Below, piece after piece: positions 9,417-19,835 of a stretch of 64,000 nt of DNA. The DNA lies in the NCBI GenBank assembly GCA_002361595.1, contig DETJ01000009.1, positions 89,193-153,192 of the forward strand. The letters run 5' to 3'. The stretch comes from Patescibacteria group bacterium UBA3291 (lineage in GTDB: Bacteria > Patescibacteriota > Gracilibacteria > Absconditabacterales > Absconditicoccaceae). Below the pieces are notes generated by a model. It worked only from the letters and a program-made list of their open reading frames with translations, had not been told where the DNA came from and searched no databases. The position numbers and the translations under genes are program-made. Position 1 is the stretch's first letter. Every line of letters starts with the position of its first letter.

Positions 9417-11048
9417 ATGGATGGAAATAAAATCATCAAAAAAGAAGCAGAAAAACCCGCAGAAAAACGTGCAGTAATTTACTGCAGAGTTTCCAGTAAA
9501 AAACAAGTTGATGAATGATTTTGATTGGAAACACAAGAACAAATCGCAAGAACTTATTGCGAAAAACATGATATTATAGTAGATAAAGTTTTCAGAGAAG
9601 AAGGTATATCCTGAAACAAGGAAGATCGTAAAGCTTTCAACGATTGCGTAGATTATATAAAAAAAACAAATGAGAGATTCATAAAAATCACACATTTTGT
9701 ATGTAGAGATTTGAGTAGAATTTCCAGACCAGACTTAGATAATATATGAGTTGCATTTAGTATGGAGCATAGAATAAAAGCATATGGTGTTGAAATTGTG
9801 GATATTGAATGAAATACTAAAGATGAAACGGATGAAGATAAATTAATGAAAACACTTCAGTATGCATATGCATGATATCAAAGAAAAAAAATACAAAGAA
9901 CATGTATGACAGGAAAACTATGAAGATTATTGCAATGATATCGACCTTTCCCAGATGTACCACGGGGATATAAGAGAATAAAAATAACGTGAAAATGAAA
10001 ATATATTGATGAAATAGATTGGGGTATTGCTGCAATCATAAAAGAGTGATTAGAACTTTTTGCTAATGATCCAAATATGTCACAAGCCGAACTTCACAAA
10101 TTTTTAGTATCAAAATGATTGAAAGTTCGAAAGACCTATTTGGAGAAAATGTTTCAAATTCATAGACTTTATTTTTATGCGTGATACTGCATATATCCAC
10201 AACGAGATGTTAATGAATTGATAGAATGAAGACATGAATGAATTATTGACTTAGCTACTGCGAATAAGATCAAAGACAAATTACAAAGAAAAAGACCTAT
10301 AATAAAGAGAGAAAGAAAAGAAGATGATAATTTTATTTTAAAACATCTAATCACATGTAAATGATGCTGAAGAAAGCTCACATGATGGACCACAACGAAG
10401 AAGAACTGACAAAAATATACATATTATTGATGCCAAAAAGAATGATGTCCTGAGAGGGTTACTATTCCACAAGAACAATTAGAAAATCAGATTTACGAAA
10501 TGATTAAAGAATGTGAATTATCTACACCCTTAAAAAAATTGTTTGATGCTACATTGGAATGAGTTCGGTGAGAAAAGGAACAAGATTGGAATAAAATTGC
10601 AGCATGAAAAAGAGTTAGGTTACAAGTCATAAAAGACAGAAAAAAAGCAATTGAAGATAATATATTAAATCCATCAATATCAGATAAGTTGAAAGAAAGC
10701 CTGAATGAACAATGGGAAGAACTAAATACAGAAGAAGATATGATAAATGAAGAATTGGAAAATACAAATCTAATGAAAATAAACAGAAACAATTCAATAA
10801 AAAAAATAAAGGAAATCGTTAGAAGTCCTTTAGTTTTTCGGGCCAATTGAGATACCTGATTGAAAACCCAACTCTTAGAAGTTCGATTTTGAAACAGTTT
10901 GACCTGTTGCAAGGCATCATGAGTTCAAACTGGCGATTGACCAGTTCTTTACACTATTCTGAGAGATTTGTCTCAAAAAAGTACTCTTACTTACCAGGGA
11001 TGGGACTCGAACCCACACGACCGTGAAGTCACCAGATTTTGAGTCTAG
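9417..11048 (+). CDS. Large serine recombinase (resolvase/invertase type)
   Basis: 543 residues. The N-terminal resolvase domain has VIYCRVSSKKQ with catalytic Ser26 and the downstream RDLSRISRP arginine motif. A recombinase domain follows, then a zinc ribbon (TCKGCGRKLTG with GCQKEGC) and a coiled coil. Such enzymes integrate and excise mobile elements through a 5'-phosphoserine link. The frame runs 57 nt into the opposite-strand tRNA-Leu gene and stops at TAG 11046-11048, so the last residues are encoded by tRNA sequence. In-frame ATGs at 9348 and 9357 are alternative starts that would add a basic 20-23 residue extension. It is probably the integrase of the Rep/lipoprotein island. Confidence 0.92.
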
Positions 11049-11075
11049 CATGTCTACCAATTCCATCACCCTGGC
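10992..11075 (-). tRNA. tRNA-Leu (anticodon CAA)
   Basis: An 84-nt cloverleaf on the minus strand: acceptor GCCAGGG / CCCTGGT (first pair G-U), a D arm, anticodon stem CTAGA / TCTGG with loop CTCAAAA (anticodon CAA), a long variable arm as expected for Leu, and T loop TTCGAGT. CCA is not encoded. The recombinase gene ends inside it on the other strand, suggesting it is or was the attachment site. Confidence 0.93.
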
Positions 11076-11124
11076 ATATTTTGTGATTACCTTATAGTTT
11101 TTTCCTATTCAATTTCAACTTGTT

Positions 11125-11937
11125 TTATATCTCTTCGATATCTACATTTACAGTTTTTCCTCTCTGCATCAACCACATTAACTGTTTATTACGAGTCAAA
11201 AATTCTGAAGGCTGATTTATCCATACATTAACTCAATATTTTCAATCAGATTTTTCTACTAAATTGTTGAAACATTGCTCTACTACAGAAAAATCATGAA
11301 ATCTAATTTTATGAAAATTGAAAAATGATTTTATTGCTCTCTGCATACGAAAATAATGATAATGCATAGGTAAAATAGTATCCACATATGAATCCTTAAA
11401 ATAACGCAAATCATTTTTCATCGTACGTATTAAATATGGATTATGTACTCATAAATCATTTATATTCGCAGTTCGTGAACTAGCAGATTTTACCCGATAA
11501 TGAAACGGATAACTAAATTTCTTAATAGATTTCTGTTCATCTGTTGGTTTGTAGTTCTTTTCTTCTTTTTCACATAAATTCTGGATATTTGAAAAAGATC
11601 AAAAGTCTGATAAAATTCAAATTTTACCCACTAATGAATGTTTAAGTGCATGCTCCTGTAAATACTCCTGAAATAACGGCAAAACCCTAAATCAAAGTTT
11701 TTTATCTGAATATTTTAAAGCCAATTCATAAACTGGATCTACAATAATTATTTCAGCTCATTTTTTAGTCAAAAACTCTCCTTTTTTTTCTATACAGTCT
11801 AATAAATAATCAAGTGATTTTTCTCAATATGGAAAATTAGTTTGATCACAATAAACTAAATATTCATTATCATAACGATTCAAGAATTGAAACAATGCAA
11901 TAGTATCTATTCACGAACTAACAATTCCTATTTTCAT
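11125..11937 (-). CDS. MurI/aspartate-glutamate racemase-like protein lacking catalytic cysteines
   Basis: 270 residues. The N-terminus follows the glutamate racemase layout: MKIGIVSSG where MurI has GVFDSG, then NFPYGEKS at 34-41, then a GAEIIIV strand. The next motif should be the catalytic ACNT but is VDPV (67-69). In the second half, VDTILPMHYHY stands where MurI has LGCTHYPL. Both catalytic Cys and the first Asp are thus replaced. It is most likely a non-racemase descendant, perhaps binding or regulatory, or an enzyme with different chemistry. Its start overlaps the upstream gene by 10 nt, indicating coupled translation. Homology is inferred from motif order, not from a search. Confidence 0.65.
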
Positions 11938-12521
11938 TCTATTTGCTTTTTAAGATAAATATATGATGAAACGACATTCATAATATCATCCAAATTTTTA
12001 GCCTCCAAAACATGCGATACATTCCACATCTGTTGCTCCAATTGTGCAATCTTCAGCATATAATTAGATGAACGTTGTGATACATCCTGATTAATCATAG
12101 TATAATACTGAGCCTCCAAATCTGAATAATATTTTTGCATTGGCTCTTGTAAAAGAGCATAATATTCTACAAATATTTTAGTTTCAAATCTATCTATCGC
12201 TGTTTTTATCTGAGTTCTATAATTAACTAAATGAAGGAGTTCAGATTTTTTATCTTCCAAAACTTCTTTTCGATAATAAACATCATTTCACTGATCTATA
12301 TAAGAAAGAATCGCAGAAATTTCATTATACTTTTTCAATGCTAATTGATATATTGTATCCATATAAGTCTGACATTTTACAGTTCATTCCTCATTTTTGA
12401 GAAAAATAGTAACATTTTTATTTCCCAAATTACAAAATACCCTACTTTCCAAATATCAAAAAGTCTGACTAGACAACAAAGTCACAAATACTACTAACAT
12501 TAATATTCAAACTTTACGCAT
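11928..12521 (-). CDS. Exported coiled-coil protein
   Basis: 197 residues. A signal peptide (MRKVGILMLVVFVTLLSSQT) is followed by a mostly helical mature part with long charged heptad-like stretches, for example around KSELLHLVNYRTQIKTAIDR and LEQQMWNVSHVLEAK. It ends IEGK before TAG; the Gly is TGA, so a standard-code reading misses the last residues and the overlap. It overlaps the MurI-like gene by 10 nt, indicating a two-gene unit. No family is recognised. Confidence 0.7.
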
Positions 12522-12590
12522 CAATTTCAAATTAAGTAAAATTATATAAATAATATATTATAAGAATGTTCCAAAAAATCAAGAAATGGA

Positions 12591-13604
12591 CTAATTTTGA
12601 AGCAATACTTTTTTTATCGTAAAAAAATAACTTTCAGGTTGAGCACTACCACTTTTTATATCATAATCTATATCTACAATACTTTTAAATAAGTCCTGGA
12701 TTAGATTCCTTTTTTCTTTTAAAAGTAATATTTTCTTTGTAATATTCATTATTGCCCATGGATTTTGTTTCAGTTCACTAGCTATTTGTTTAGAATCTAT
12801 AATTCAATGATCTGCATAATCTAGAACAAATAAATAATTTCTAAGTCATCGAGCAAATGAACCATTCACAGCATTCCAATCTAATCCATCATCCTGTAAT
12901 CATTGAATAAATTTAACTGCAGATTTTGTATCAGTCAAAGCTAAATCCAAAAGCTGGAAAATATCTTCCTCTATCATTCCAAAACATACATCATCGACAA
13001 CTTTTATAGTAATTTCTTCATTATAATATTTTTTTCGATAACGTAATTTATCTATTTCTGATTCCAAACGGAATTGGTCGTTTCAAACCTTATGAATCAA
13101 AGCCTGAATAACTTTTGAGTCCAGATTTAAATCTTTTGAACTTTCTTTCACAAAATCAGGCAATTCACGTTCAGATAATGGTGCAAAAGTTTTTATAAGC
13201 TTCTGAGATGGATTATCTTTGTCTAATTTATCAAATCGCTTATAAAAACGTCCACGTTTATCAGGTTTGTAAGATACGCATATTAAGAGAACTTCACTTG
13301 GAAGTGGATAATTCATAATGTCTTCAGTTAATTTTTCAATTTCATCAGCTTTAATTGCGTTAGATTTTTCTGTGTCTAGTGGAATTCAGTAAAGAATAAC
13401 TAATTTATTTGTAACGAAGAAACCTCCACTAAAAATAGTTTGCTTTATTTGGCCATAATCTCGATTTTCACGATTAAACAAAAAAATACTATCTACTCAA
13501 TTCTTTTGAGCAAACATATTTTTCCATCTTTTCAATTCTTTATTTAATGTATAAGAATTCTCTCACGTAAAAAGAAAGATTTTTTTTGGGATTTCCTCTG
13601 TCAT
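12591..13604 (-). CDS. holA: DNA polymerase III delta subunit
   Basis: 337 residues, the normal HolA length. Delta opens the beta clamp in the clamp-loader complex. The N-terminal domain begins IPKKIFLFTGENSYTLNKEL, the usual YLxxGENxxxL pattern, and is followed by FSGGFFVTNKLVIL, matching the family's SLFsxxrlVil region. A C-terminal helical collar domain follows, containing GLRNYLFVLDYA. Delta lacks P-loop activity and none is seen. It lies in a minus-strand run with map upstream and the exported protein downstream. Confidence 0.8.
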
Positions 13605-13670
13605 TCAAACAAAAACTGAGAATAAAAATCTGACTTTTTTAATTTATATTTTTACCATTTTTTTTCAACA

Positions 13671-14450
13671 TTACTCCCACTCAGTAATTCCACTCATCAT
13701 TTCATATCATTTATCTGTAATCAATAACATGTACTCCCACTGACATCCTAAATCTCCATGCTGAGTATACATTCATTCATCTCCATATTCCATATAGAAA
13801 TCATCACTCATTACTGCAGTAATTGGCTCAAAACAGAGCACCATTCACGGAGTAAAAAACTGTTTTTTCATATCTGGATGCCCATAGTTAAAAACATATG
13901 GTCTCTCATGTACTGCACTTCCACATCCATGTCCAGTCAAATCTTTTAGAACTTTGAATCATGCCCCGCGGACTGTAGTAGCTACCGTATTCCCATAGTC
14001 ATACATAGATTTTCCTGGTTGAATGGTTGCAATTCAATTATCTAATGCAGATTTAGTCACAGTTATCAATTCATGAGCTAACGGATTAGCCATCTCTCAT
14101 CCAATCACTACCGAAATCGCAGAGTCAGAATATCATTTTTGATAAATTACTCATGCATCGATTTTGAGCAAATCTCCATTTTTGAGAATATATTCATTTG
14201 GAATTCAATGAACTACACAATTATTTACAGATAAACATAGATTTGTAGGATATCCATCATATCACTTAAAAGCTCATCTCAAATTATGCTGCTGAATAAA
14301 ATGTTCTGCCACAAATTCAAGCTCTATCAAAGCTACTCATGCTTTAGCTTTTTCTCTGAGGATAAGCAACATTTCATTTAAGTATTTTCAGCTTTCTCTG
14401 ATGTTTTCAATCTGTTTTGGCGTTTTAATTGCTCATTGAACTATTTTCAT
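13671..14450 (-). CDS. map: Methionine aminopeptidase, type I
   Basis: 259 residues, the usual size of the bacterial enzyme without extra domains. It removes the initiator Met from nascent proteins. All five metal ligands are present: Asp in KIDAGV, Asp in YSDSAISV, His in LTGHGCG, Glu in CFEPITA and Glu in QWEYMLL; the substrate His is in VVHGIP. Many glycines are TGA. The start at 14450 gives the normal KTPKQIENIRES N-terminus. Confidence 0.95.
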
Positions 14451-14527
14451 ATAATTTCAAATAAATGACTAAAAAATCTGACTAAAAATTACGCTTTTAA
14501 GTCCGGAATTCAAGAAAAGAATTATTT

Positions 14528-15289
14528 TTAATTATTTCATTCTTTTTTCTCCAAGTTTTCTCACTGATACTCAAAATTTCCGAATCATAATACACACACT
14601 CATATTGGAAAAAATATCGTTCACAATACTGAATATCACTTATTCCATCCAAATTTTCTAAACAAACGATAAAATGAAATAAGTACAAAATAATCATACA
14701 CCAAGAGTACAATAACAACAGGGAAAAAAGAAATTTGTTGAAAAAATATATCTAAAAATCATTTTTCATAATAAGATAAATAGAATCCAACAAAAGGATA
14801 AAAACAATAATACAGTAAAGATATTAAGAAAAACCATCAAATTCCTAAGATTCGCCAAAACATACCGATTTTCCTAGTATCTGTCAAATTAATAAGACAA
14901 TATAAATTTTTTATTGGAATAAATGCCTTCCACCATTTTTCTCATAATTTTTCAAATACTCTATATAAAAATAAAGCAGATACCACCAATAGCAACAACA
15001 AAAAGCACAAAAACTTTAAAAAAATCAATTGCAAATCTTCTAAATCCCACCAAAAATAATAAAAATCCTTAAAAGTATCATATTCACCACAATTCCAACA
15101 TTCATATTTATCATAATATATTACATCTGAACGTTTTTCTATCAATTCTTCCATTTCCCTGGTGGCTGACAGAATATCCTCAGATTCACGATAATTCCAA
15201 TTTGGGTCGATAATATCTCAATTCACTAAATTTACAGCGAATATTGAAGAAAATACTAGAGAGAAAAATCCAAAAATAAATTTCTTCAT
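14528..15289 (-). CDS. DUF5684-like polytopic membrane protein with signal peptide
   Basis: 253 residues. A signal sequence (MKKFIFGFFSLVFSSIFAVN) precedes an acidic extracellular stretch with CWNCGEYD, then several membrane helices. The part from residue about 115 on follows the DUF5684 pattern as I know it: KWWKAFIPIKNLY, then a central helical block, then SFYRLFRKFGWNKG, and finally LGFGNFEYQG near the C-terminus. Read with UGA as stop the gene splits in three. It lies 77 nt upstream of map. Confidence 0.65.
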
Positions 15290-15458
15290 AATTTTATAAA
15301 TTATAAATCTAAAAAATTTTACTACAAAAAAATAACGAAATTTCATTGGATTGCAAACCAACAGTTATCAAAAATTATTCATTTTTTGCTAAAGTAAATA
15401 TTAAAAAAATCAGATTTTTAGAACGTAAGATGATTCGAAGTCAAAATGGTCAAAATTT

Positions 15459-15487
15459 TTGCATATTTTTATTTTTACGAATATAAT
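15459..15487 (+). promoter_or_regulatory. Sigma70-like promoter of the 15536 gene
   Basis: TTGCAT at 15459-15464, 17 bp, TATAAT at 15482-15487; the ATG is 48 nt downstream. Confidence 0.65.
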
Positions 15488-15535
15488 TACATCGTCAAAC
15501 AAAAATGAACTTTTATTCATTTCTTTATAAGAACC

Positions 15536-15952
15536 ATGGAATCAGCAAATTCAATTCAATCAAATGAAAAGTTATCCAATCTAATGGATAAAATCAATGA
15601 AACATGTGACGCCCTAATCTCTGCTCTCGAGGTAAACGCTCAATCTGTTGGAGAATACGGTGGATGAGTTGCTCATCAAATCAACACTGAATATGTTGAC
15701 CTTCTAATCAAAAATATCCTTAAAATCAAATATCACCTACTTCGTCTAGAAAAAGAATTAAATAACGGATTAATCTCTTCACAAGATGAATTGGAATGTA
15801 TCGTTTGATGATTATTAGATACTATCGATGCTATTGATACAGTTTGTGCAAATGATGGATATCTTAGAAATCAATTCTCATTCGCTACTGATGAATTGAA
15901 AGATTTGATTACAAAAATGCTAGATGAAATCACAATTTCAGTAGCAGCCTAA
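15536..15952 (+). CDS. Small helical protein, unknown
   Basis: 138 residues, predicted all-helical, acidic, without signal peptide. Heptad-like Leu/Ile spacing occurs in LLIKNILKIKYHLLRLEKEL. A Gly-rich turn (GEYGGGVAHQ) follows the first helix. It forms a single-gene unit with its own promoter and a strong terminator, and its regular composition suggests good expression. It could be a nucleoid or structural protein, but no family is recognised. Confidence 0.7.
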
Positions 15953-15992
15953 AAAAGCTAGAAAAGGGAAAGGAAGGAAAATAAAAAGTCAC

Positions 15993-16028
15993 AAAAAATC
16001 GAGCTTGTATTTCTTGCTCGATTTTTTT
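15993..16028 (+). terminator. Intrinsic terminator
   Basis: A perfect 10-bp stem AAAATCGAGC / GCTCGATTTT (15995-16004 with 16016-16025) followed by a T run. Confidence 0.85.
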
Positions 16029-16047
16029 CTAAAAAAATTATCAAAAT

Positions 16048-16076
16048 TTGACAAATTTATACATTTTGAATATACT
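16048..16076 (+). promoter_or_regulatory. Strong sigma70-like promoter
   Basis: Consensus TTGACA at 16048-16053, 17 bp, TATACT at 16071-16076; the ATG at 16107 gives a leader of about 24 nt. Confidence 0.75.
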
Positions 16077-16106
16077 AATGCTTGGTTTTAATAAAAAATC
16101 TTCATC

Positions 16107-17204
16107 ATGGATATTGAACAAAAATCTTCAGAAAAAAAACAATTTAAAACAAAAAGTCAGATTTTTTCTGATAAAATTTCTAATGAAATCTGAGAAACCA
16201 TATCCAATCCCGATGGAAATTTAATAAAAAAATTAAATGTAATCTTTAATAAATCTTTTAAATTAATATCTAGGAGCAATCTAAATAATCCTGATACTCA
16301 AAAAGAAATTTTTGATCAGATTTTGGTGTTTATGAACGAATTACTATGAAAAATAGATGCTAAGAAATTCTATAATAATATCCCAAAAACAGATATCAAA
16401 AAATTTTCAAAAAAAAGCTTATGAGAACAATTTATACATAACATCTACTGAAAACAACGAAAATTATTTTATAGAGATGAAATTGGTTGATGAAGTTGTT
16501 CTTATTGGACAATTTTATTTAAACATTTTTTTGAAGAATTAGAGAAAAAATGAATGGATATAAAAAGCGAAATATTTTTTTATCCAATGAAAGATATAGA
16601 TGGAGGACGATGACATTCAGGAGTAATAATTTCTTTTCAATGAAAAGAATATTTAGCTGATTTTTGATGATTTAATCAAAATAACAAAAATCCAATAATT
16701 GAAGATATTGATAATCTCAATATAATATATTCTTCTAATAACTTTGATTGTTTCAGAAGCAATGCCATTAAAAAGTATTATAAACTACAAAAAAAGGAAA
16801 AAAAAGAACCTAAATGACCTTTATTTTTCCATAATATCTGAACATTTACAGATAGGCGATCTCAAAGATCACGAAAAAATGCAACTATTGAATTTGTTCC
16901 AAAATTAGATTGAATACATTCAAAAAACGTAAAATTTGAATTTCATTCAGACAAAATTTACTTAACTATAGACGGCATTCAGCATACATTTTCATACAAA
17001 AATGATAGTAAATCTTGAAAGGAGATTCCTGATGAAAAGTTTTTTGATTATTTCATATCTCATATACAACACTTACAAACAACAAATAAATCCACAAAAG
17101 AAGTACTAAATATCAAATGAGAAAAAAATATTTTTACAGAATATTTAAATCTAATTCGTGAAAAAATAAGCATTCAAAAATTACGTAAAATTTATGAAAA
17201 TTAA
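16107..17204 (+). CDS. Predicted Cys-His-Asp acyltransferase/transglutaminase-fold protein
   Basis: 365 residues. The centre resembles arylamine N-acetyltransferases: GGGSCSYWTILF (Cys131), then GHSGVIISF (His170), then EYLADFGGF (Asp185). In that family Cys sits in GGxC, His begins a beta strand and Asp lies in a LxDVGFG context, in the same order and with similar spacing. This suggests a cysteine-dependent transferase or peptidase, substrate unknown. A helical N-terminal 110 residues and an ordinary C-terminal domain flank it. Family membership is inferred from the triad only; a papain- or transglutaminase-like enzyme is the alternative. Confidence 0.55.
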
Positions 17205-17222
17205 TTAAAATATTTCTATTAA

Positions 17223-18455
17223 CTATTCAATAATATCTTTTCACATATATTCCTGTAAGCATGCAGGAATTTTTATTTTTCCGTCAGCAGTTTGATTACA
17301 TTCAATGAGTGAAATCAAAATTCTAGGTGAAGCTACCACTGTATTATTTAATGTATAACAATATTTAATTGTTCAGTCTTCTGCACGATAACGCAAATTC
17401 AATCTTCTAGCTTGGAAATCCAAGAATGATGTAGCAGAATGTGTTTCTCCATAACTATTTCTAGATGGCATCCAACATTCTATATCATGTGAATTATATT
17501 TTCATAATGCTAAATCTCCTGAACATAGTTGTAATAAACGATATGGTAATCACAAATCTTCTACCAGTTCCATAGAATTTTCTAGGATAAAATCATGGAA
17601 TTGGTCAGACATTTTCACATCTGCAGGAAGTATAATTACTTGTTCCACTTTCATGAATTGATGTACTCTATAAAGTCCAGATGTATCTTTTCCATAACTT
17701 CAAGCTTCACGACGATAACACGGACTCATCCCAACCATCTTTTTTGGCAAATCTGATTCATTCAAAATTTCTCAACTATAATATGAAGTCAAAGGAATTT
17801 CAGCTGTCGCAATCATCCATTGATCATCTCTTTCTAACCAATAAGCATCTTCTTCTCATCATGGGAAATATCACGTTCAAACCAAACATTCTGGATTTAC
17901 CATATTAGGTACTTGAAATGGAGTAAATCCTTTCTTTACCATTTTTTTGAGAGCATGCTGTAAAATTGCTTGTTCGAGTAGCATTCCATCATTTTTGAGG
18001 AAATATGAACGTGCTCAAGCTAATTTTACTCATCTTTCTACATCCACCATATCATATTTTTTCATCAATGTCATATGGTCTTGAACCGGAAAATCGAACT
18101 GTGGGATTTCTCAAACTCTTTTCACTTCCACATTTTCACTATCGTCTTTTCACTCTGGCACATTTGATGAAATAAAGTTAGGCATTTTCAATTGATATTT
18201 CTTCAATTCATCTTGCAAAGCTGTTTGTTGGTTTTCTAATTCTTGAATCTGACCTTTCAAAGCTTTAGCTCATTCATAATCTTGCTGAGATGCTAAAGTT
18301 TTTTGTTGAAATTTTAAATCATCAACTTTTTGCTGCAAAGCTTTTCTTTCATCATCTTTGGCCAAAATCATATCTACATCACAATCACTGTGTCTTTTAG
18401 CTAGACACTGTTTATATTCGTCCAAATTATCACGAACTTTTTTCAAATCCAACAT
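17223..18455 (-). CDS. serS: Seryl-tRNA synthetase
   Basis: 410 residues, normal for bacterial SerRS. It charges tRNA-Ser. The N-terminal long antiparallel coiled coil (about 30-100) that grips the tRNA is followed by the class II core: motif 2 in CYRREAGSYGKDTSGLYRVH and motif 3 in the C-terminal LNNTVVASPRILISLIE. The start at 18455 gives the canonical MLDLKKVRDN. It is convergent with the 16107 gene. Confidence 0.96.
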
Positions 18456-18546
18456 TATTTCTCATCAAACAATATAAAATCTGATTAAGAATATATTAAT
18501 TTTAAAAAACAATGCAACAACAGTATCCCAAAAACTTATCCGTAAT

Positions 18547-18574
18547 TTGACTTTTTAAAATTTTAATATATAAT
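18547..18574 (+). promoter_or_regulatory. Sigma70-like promoter of the glycosyltransferase gene
   Basis: TTGACT at 18547-18552, 16 bp, TATAAT at 18569-18574; the ATG at 18612 is 37 nt downstream. It lies in the 156-nt divergent gap to serS. Confidence 0.7.
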
Positions 18575-18611
18575 TAAATTAATATTTTATCTCTATATTT
18601 AGTTTACCGGA

Positions 18612-19757
18612 ATGGCAAAAAGAACTAATAGAACAAAAGAGCAACAAGAATATAGGGATAATCTTGCCCAAGGATTAAAACAATTAAGAAATGATTGAGA
18701 TACAGGGAAAGATTTAGCAGAAACTTTATTGGAAGATGGGAAATCAACCATAGAATATTTAGATTCTCTAAAAAAAATCGAATGAGACAAATTTTCTGAG
18801 ACCTGAGAAAAAGACGAAACAATGGTAAATTTAAATTCTGTACAATATTTACCTGAGAATTGAGAATGAAATAATGAACCATCTAGAATGACTCTTGCAT
18901 TGAATCACAAAAAAGATATAATCAATCCAGTTTTATATGAAAATTCTCATATGAAGTCCACCTTACAGAAGATTTCTACAACAGATCTTCAAGAAACTGC
19001 TGACAGTATAATTTCCACTTATGATGAGCAGTGACATTGTGTTGTAAACTTTATCTATTTTTCTCAAATAGTCTCACAACACCTTTTTTCTACAGCAAAA
19101 GAAAAAACTGAAAAAGAGAAAGAATATAAAAAAATATTATTAAAATGAGACTACTTGCTTCCTGACTGAATAGCTTTACAAGTTTTTTATTACATCGCTG
19201 CCACATTTGGAGCAATCAAGACAGACAAAAAATGGCTTCCAAATATGAACTGAACGGATTTTACTCCATTTTTCTTAAATGATTTAAAGCAAAAATATTG
19301 AAGCCAAAGAATAAACATACTATTATACTGATCTACTCCAAAAGTAGCGGAAAAAGTAAAAGAAAATTTAAGTCTGAAATGATATAACGTTATTTATCAC
19401 CAAGATTGATTTAGTGAATTTGACTGGGATAAAGCTGAGAATAGTCTAAACGAATATCAAGATACTATGAACATTTTATTGGTTGCGCGTTCTACACCAA
19501 AAATTCCTCTTCAAGAATTATGGACATCTAGAAATTACCACAAAATTCAAGAAGACAAACTTTTAGTAATGAATGTTTGATGACTTTTTGATTTCATGGC
19601 ATGAGTTCAAAAACGTGCCCCAAAATTATTCCGTAAATTAAAAATTGAACGATTGCGAAGACTTTGTTCACAGCCAAAAAGAAATTACCAAAAAGTAATA
19701 AATTCATTAATGATACTCCCATACATTTTTCGTTATTTAATATTGAAAAAGGATTAA
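18612..19757 (+). CDS. WecG/TagA/CpsF family glycosyltransferase (GT26)
   Basis: 381 residues: an unusual N-terminal extension of about 120 residues, then a GT26 domain. GT26 enzymes add ManNAc or a related sugar to undecaprenyl-PP-GlcNAc in teichoic acid or capsule synthesis at the membrane. Family marks are YLLPDGIALQ with the catalytic Asp, INILLYGSTPKVAEKVKE, and VGGLFDFMAGVQKRAPKLF followed by ERLRRLCSQPKR. The extension is acidic and low-complexity and may bind a partner. It ends without an obvious terminator, 78 nt before the next gene. Confidence 0.85.
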
Positions 19758-19835
19758 CTTTTCATAATTATATGTACAGAAAAAAATAAGAATCAGATTT
19801 TTTTATACTTTTATTTTCAGTAATTAGTAAGCATA

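Noticed and set aside
9333..11000. Several long open frames on the minus strand (for example 9333-9695 and 10493-10912)
   Set aside because: They are antisense to the serine recombinase; their Phe/Ser-rich composition mirrors its Lys/Glu codons.
14497..14718. Minus-strand ORF of 73 codons
   Set aside because: Out of frame with the DUF5684-like gene that covers the region and contains the family motifs.
17248..17280. TCCTG/CAGGA hairpin followed by a T-rich run, looking like a terminator
   Set aside because: It lies inside the 3' end of serS and encodes conserved C-terminal residues; the T run is Lys/Ile codons on the other strand.
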